64,000 nucleotides of DNA from Phymorhynchus buccinoides (lineage: Eukaryota; Mollusca; Gastropoda; Neogastropoda; Raphitomidae). Both the position numbers and the translations under genes were made by a program. Under the pieces are notes generated by a model. That model was not told where the DNA came from, did no database searches, and worked only from the letters and a program-made list of their open reading frames with translations. Shown here one piece after another: positions 59,966 through 64,000 of this stretch (within the stretch, counting starts at the first letter, position 1; each line of letters begins with the position of its first letter). The stretch lies in the NCBI GenBank assembly GCA_017654935.2, contig CM065699.1, forward strand, positions 18,802,359 to 18,866,358, in the 5' to 3' direction.

Positions 59966-60297
59966 TTTTCTGTTTCTTCTTTTTCTTCTTCTTCGATCGC
60001 TCAAACAGTTTCCTGTCAGTTATATGCGCAGATGCGTCATGCTGCCGTTATGCGCCTAACTAAGAAATAGTTACGCCCAGCAAGTCCGACTTCGGCTGGA
60101 GGAAATCATTTTGAAAGTGTTTCGTGAAAAAAGGCAGGAGAATGGACTGGTAAGGCAGAAAGATAGTAGACGACAGCAAGCAAAGGGAAAAGGCAGAGTC
60201 AAAGAGAGTGACAGATCAGAGGAAGTTACAAGCACAGAACTTCCAGAAGGTTGGGGAACTACTTATACAAAAGACCCCCCGGTATCCCCACGGGTTT
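59966..60297 (+). repeat. SINE-like repeat R300, copy 6
   Basis: Counterpart of 50084 in duplication copy B, with the full GGTATCCCCACGGG end. Confidence 0.75.
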
Positions 60298-60544
60298 TTT
60301 TTCTGTTTGAAATGTTAAAGATGACAGGAGCCAATGTAACAGTTGAAACAAACTGTAATCGACATAAACAACCACAATGGCACACTCTGTATCTGGCTAC
60401 AGGTTTTATTGACATCAAACCCAACTGTACAAACATCTGAAAGCCACAGTGTTTATCTAGTAGATTGGTTGTTAAAAGCTAAACATGAATCAAAGAAAAT
60501 TCTATTATTTCCTTATATTTAAAAGCAAGCATGTAAATGTAATT

Positions 60545-60866
60545 CTCTTCTTCTTCTTCTTCTTCTTCTTCTTCGTCGTCAATCGCTCCAACAGTTTCCT
60601 GTCACTACGAGTGCAGATGTGTCATGCTGCTGTTATGCACCTAAAAATAGGCCCAGCATGTCCGTCTTTGGCTGCAGAAAATATTTGTAAGAAAGTTTAG
60701 AAAAAAAGCCAAGGGAATGGACCAGCAAGGCGGTAGATGACAGTAAGCAAAGGGAAAAGGCAGAGTCAAAGAGAGTGACAGATTAGAGGAAGTTGCAAGC
60801 ACAGAACTTCCAGAAGGTGGGGGAACTATTTGTACAAAGGACCCCCGGTGTTCCCACGGGGGTGGG
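60545..60866 (+). repeat. SINE-like repeat R300, copy 7
   Basis: Counterpart of 50885 in duplication copy B; starts with (TTC)n. Confidence 0.75.
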
Positions 60867-61129
60867 GGGGGTGTAAGAATGTTGTTGTATTTAATACTCT
60901 TTTTCACGTATCAGTTGTCGTTGAACAATATAACACAATATCAAATCTCAGCAATATTACTGTACAAGATCCCTTTGGGAAAAAAAAAGAAAGAAGATAA
61001 ATTTTGTAATGTCTTTTTTATTTCATCACTATAAAACTCTATTGCACTTTTGAAATGGCTTATTAAAAAAAAGTATATGGCAATAACACTGTACAAATAT
61101 CTTCTTTTTTTTCTTTTTTTTTTAAGCCA

Positions 61130-61560
61130 AATGAAATCGAATCAAATTCACTTTATTATTTCCCAAGGAGAAATTTTGTTCAGGTGCCAGAATAACAAAG
61201 ACATCGACATTCAGCATGCATGAATAGGAGCAAAAGTTACACATAATACACACTTAAAGATACACATAATATGTGGATACATACACGTCTAAGGATAAGC
61301 ATGCATAGTTTTTTTCAACACGATGAACACACATTTAAACCTAAAAGGATCATGAGTTTAGGAGGTGGATGGATCTGGGGATGAAGGATTTCTGTGCCCT
61401 GGAGTTGACTTTAAAAGTTTTGTAGCGACGTCCAGAAGGTAATAGTTCGTAATGTTTGTTCAAAACATGGGAGGTGTCATTTACAATCTTCCTGGCTTTA
61501 TGCTTGATTCGTCTTTCGTACATCTCATTCAAACCCATCTCTCTCTTTCCAACAACATAA
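61130..61560 (-). mobile_element. LINE 3' fragment
   Basis: Minus-strand frame 61538-61350 reads MYERRIKHKARKIVNDTSHV and LLPSGRRYKTF with FIPRSIHLLNS, the usual end of a CR1/Rex-like polymerase, followed by a 3' UTR-like AAAGTGAATTTGATTCGATT. Absent from the paralogous segment near 51510, so it is an insertion. Confidence 0.75.
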
Positions 61561-61629
61561 TAATTATGATAATGAAACGTAATGCTGCAGGTATAAAAGC
61601 AAACGTGTTAATGATCAGATAACATAAGA

Positions 61630-61748
61630 GAGGGGTCTTATAAGGGAAGTAATTTTAACACTAACAAAGAACGGTAATGTCTCGGAGAAGTAGGTCTTAT
61701 GTGGGAGGGAGTCTTATAATTGGAGGTCTTATAAGGGAGGTTCCACTG
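61630..61748. mobile_element. MITE, CAGTGGAACC family, left-truncated
   Basis: Right end GGGAGGTTCCACTG followed by TA, plus the internal AAGTAGGTCTTAT motif. Left end missing. Confidence 0.75.
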
Positions 61749-62373
61749 TACATTGATTGAAAACCAAAATAACATGTATACTTTCTTTTGGATCCTCCAC
61801 AAAATTCTTTCTGAACTCATTTATAGTAAGCGTTAAACTGTTCACAAACAAACAAGCAAACCAACAACCACCTACAAACAAAAATTATATGGGGTAATCA
61901 GAAACAAACTGAAATAAGGCAGAACCACACACAGCAAAAGAAACAAAATACGGAAACAGACTGCAACGTCACTGGAACACACAAAAGCACAGAAATCACA
62001 GAAAAATGTTCTTCCAAGAAAGCAAAAACAAATGTTGTTTCTTTTTATATGGGGGGGGGGGGGGGGGGGGGGGATAATACTGTATGCATCATGAACTGTT
62101 ATCATTGTATACAAATCAAAACGTCAAAAACACAAAATACCAAAAGTGTGATACCACAATAATAATATGTACATCAACACGTGTGATCAACGCACACAAA
62201 GCAGAATGCTGAAGAAAAATGTCATCGTACAAAAGCTATGTACAAACTGAATGTACTACACAACATTTGTCCATGATTTGGTTCAGTAAGGATGTTTCAG
62301 TCTTTGTGTGTGTGTTTAGTTTGACATTTTGTTGTTGTTGCTTGTACGCTTCTTCAACTAAGTCGACATTTAA

Positions 62374-62605
62374 CTCTTCTAGTACCCTACATTCGCCCAG
62401 CACATCCCACCTCACTCCCACCAAATGCAAAGTCATTCACTGCCAAGTACCCTGCCATGTGTTTGTCTAGTTTTTAGAGCTTATGTCAGTGATTTTTTTC
62501 CGTTAAAGCAACGCATGTGCATTCGAAAAAATAGTAACCCCCCTCTTTTCGGTTGAGACGCTACGGACAAGCAAGAACATCAACAAATACATGGCGCCAG
62601 AAGAG
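62374..62605. mobile_element. MITE, CTCTTCTAG family, in tandem unit 1
   Basis: Same position in the repeat unit as 52099-52329. Its right end forms the start of the 72-bp minisatellite. Confidence 0.82.
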
Positions 62606-62895
62606 TTAGAGTGGAGTGAAAACAAGGAGTAGGGAGTGTAAGGGAGCATAATGTCAAAAACATGTCAAAAAGAAGAGTTAGAGTGGAGTGAAAACAAGGA
62701 GTAGGGAGTGTAAGGGAGCATAATGTCAAAAACATGTCAAAAAGAAGAGTTAGAGTGGAGTGAAAACAAGGAGTAGGGAGTGTAAGGGAGCATAATGTCA
62801 AAAACATGTCAAAAAGAAGAGTTAGAGTGGAGTGAAAACAAGGAGTAGGGAGTGTAAGGGAGCATAATGTCAAAAAAATGTCAAAAACACAAAAT
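62601..62895. repeat. 72-bp minisatellite, 4 units, inside tandem unit 1
   Basis: Units start at 62601, 62673, 62745 and 62817; each begins AAGAGTTAGAGTGG, the MITE right end. 72 bp is 24 codons, so the minus strand stays open (24-residue repeats), but composition suggests chance. Confidence 0.93.
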
Positions 62896-63130
62896 ACCAA
62901 AAGTGTGATACCACAATAATAATATATACATCAACACGCGTGATCAACGCACACAAAGCAGAATGCTGAAGAAAAATGTCATCGTACAAAAGCTATGTAC
63001 AAACTGAATGTACTGCACAACATTTGTCCATGATTTGGTTCAGTAAGGATGTTTCAGTCTTTGTGTGTGTGTTTAGTTTGACATTTTGTTGTTGTTGCTT
63101 GTACGCTTCTTCAACTAAGTCGACATTTAA

Positions 63131-63361
63131 CTCTTCTAGTAACCTACATTCGCCCAGCACATCCCACCTCACTCCCACCAAATGCAAAGTCATTCACTGC
63201 CAAGTGGCCTGCCATGTGTTTGTCTATTTTTAGAGCTTATGTCAGTGATTTTTTTCCGTTAAAGCAACGCATGTGCATTCGAAAAAATAGTAACCCCCCT
63301 CTTGTCGGTTGAGATGCAACGGACAAGCAAGAACATCAACAAATACATGGCGCCAGAAGAG
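63131..63361. mobile_element. MITE, CTCTTCTAG family, in tandem unit 2
   Basis: Equivalent to 62374-62605. A further copy starts at 63887 and is cut by the window end. Confidence 0.82.
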
Positions 63362-63650
63362 TTAGAGTGGAGTGAAAACAAGGAGTAGGGAGTGTAAGGG
63401 AGCATAATGTCAAAAACATGTCAAAAAGAAGAGTTAGAGTGGAGTGAAAACAAGGAGTAGGGAGTGTAAGGGAGCATAATGTCAAAAACATGTCAAAAAG
63501 AAGAGTTAGAGTGGAGTGAAAACAAGGAGTAGGGAGTGTAAGGGAGCATAATGTCAAAAACATGTCAAAAAGAAGAGTTAGAGTGGAGTGAAAACAAGGA
63601 GTAGGGAGTGTAAGGGAGCATAATGTCAAAAAAATGTCAAAAACACAAAA
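63357..63650. repeat. 72-bp minisatellite, 4 units, inside tandem unit 2
   Basis: Identical arrangement to 62601-62895. Confidence 0.93.
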
Positions 63651-64000
63651 TACCAAAAGTGTGATACCACAATAATAATATATACATCAACACGCGTGAT
63701 CAACGCACACAAAGCAGAATGCTGAAGAAAAATGTCATCGTACAAAAGCTATGTACAAACTGAATGTACTGCACAACATTTGTCCATGATTTGGTTCAGT
63801 AAGGATGTTTCAGTCTTTGTGTGTGTGTTTAGTTTGACATTTTGTTGTTGTTGCTTGTACGCTTCTTCAACTAAGTCGACATTTAACTCTTCTAGTACCC
63901 TACATTCGCCCAGCACATCCCACCTCACTCCCACCAAATGCAAAGTCATTCACTGCCAAGTGGCCTGCCATGTGTTTGTCTATTTTCAGAGCTTATGTCA

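Larger units (their letters stand above)
58768..62640. repeat. Segmental duplication, copy B
   Basis: Paralogue of 48245-52372, with its own insertions at 61130-61797 (LINE fragment and MITE) and tandem expansion of its right end. No host gene seen in it. Confidence 0.9.
62124..64000. repeat. ~757-bp tandem array, at least 2.5 units, continuing past the window
   Basis: Equivalent points at 62219, 62976 and 63732 (757 and 756 bp apart). Units contain an unknown ~150-bp part, a CTCTTCTAG MITE and a 72-bp minisatellite. Single, unexpanded homologue at 51840-52380. Confidence 0.93.

Noticed and set aside
62580..63656. Perfect 24-residue protein repeats on the minus strand
   Set aside because: The 72-bp minisatellite has a length divisible by three, so any open phase stays open. 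No start context or homologue.

Overview
The window is metazoan nuclear DNA, most likely from a marine mollusc or a similar repeat-rich lophotrochozoan. The evidence is GT-AG introns, animal orthologues, long CA/TG and CT microsatellites, 3' tails ending in GCGCTATATAAA, CR1/jockey-type LINE debris, a Tc1 transposon and a tRNA-derived SINE with a core that I recall from mollusc SINEs. The species is an inference. A 500-N assembly gap lies at 55854-56353.

Two host genes can be rebuilt exon by exon, in divergent orientation. PEDS1/TMEM189 (plasmanylethanolamine desaturase) is on the minus strand, 31649 down to 18354, in five coding exons (279 aa). MTG2/GTPBP5 (mitochondrial Obg-type GTPase of the large mitoribosomal subunit) is on the plus strand, 37035-47502, in six coding exons (392 aa). 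All exon phases join and both proteins have the full motif set. The products do not share a pathway: one makes the plasmalogen vinyl-ether bond, the other assists mitoribosome assembly.

The rest is mobile or tandem DNA. 1-18353 holds a ~1 kb direct duplication, several TIR/MITE families, a 26-bp minisatellite and a LINE fragment. PEDS1 introns hold an apparently intact Tc1 element (21163-22799), LINE fragments and a 240-bp (TG)n. 31650-37034 holds a palindromic MITE, a purine-rich tract and a foldback element whose arms carry CCCTAA-like repeats. 47503-64000 holds a ~4 kb segmental duplication (about 48245-52372 and 58768-62640), nested TTAA-target MITEs, a probable solo LTR, a truncated LINE beside the gap and a ~757-bp tandem array running off the right end.

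The most unusual observation is that at least six of the eleven coding exons have partial tandem copies that straddle a splice junction: PEDS1 exons 2 and 4, and MTG2 exons 2, 3, 4 and 6. Two of these copies remain in frame with the true downstream exon. I see no convincing CRISPR, operon, viral gene or other new multi-gene system.
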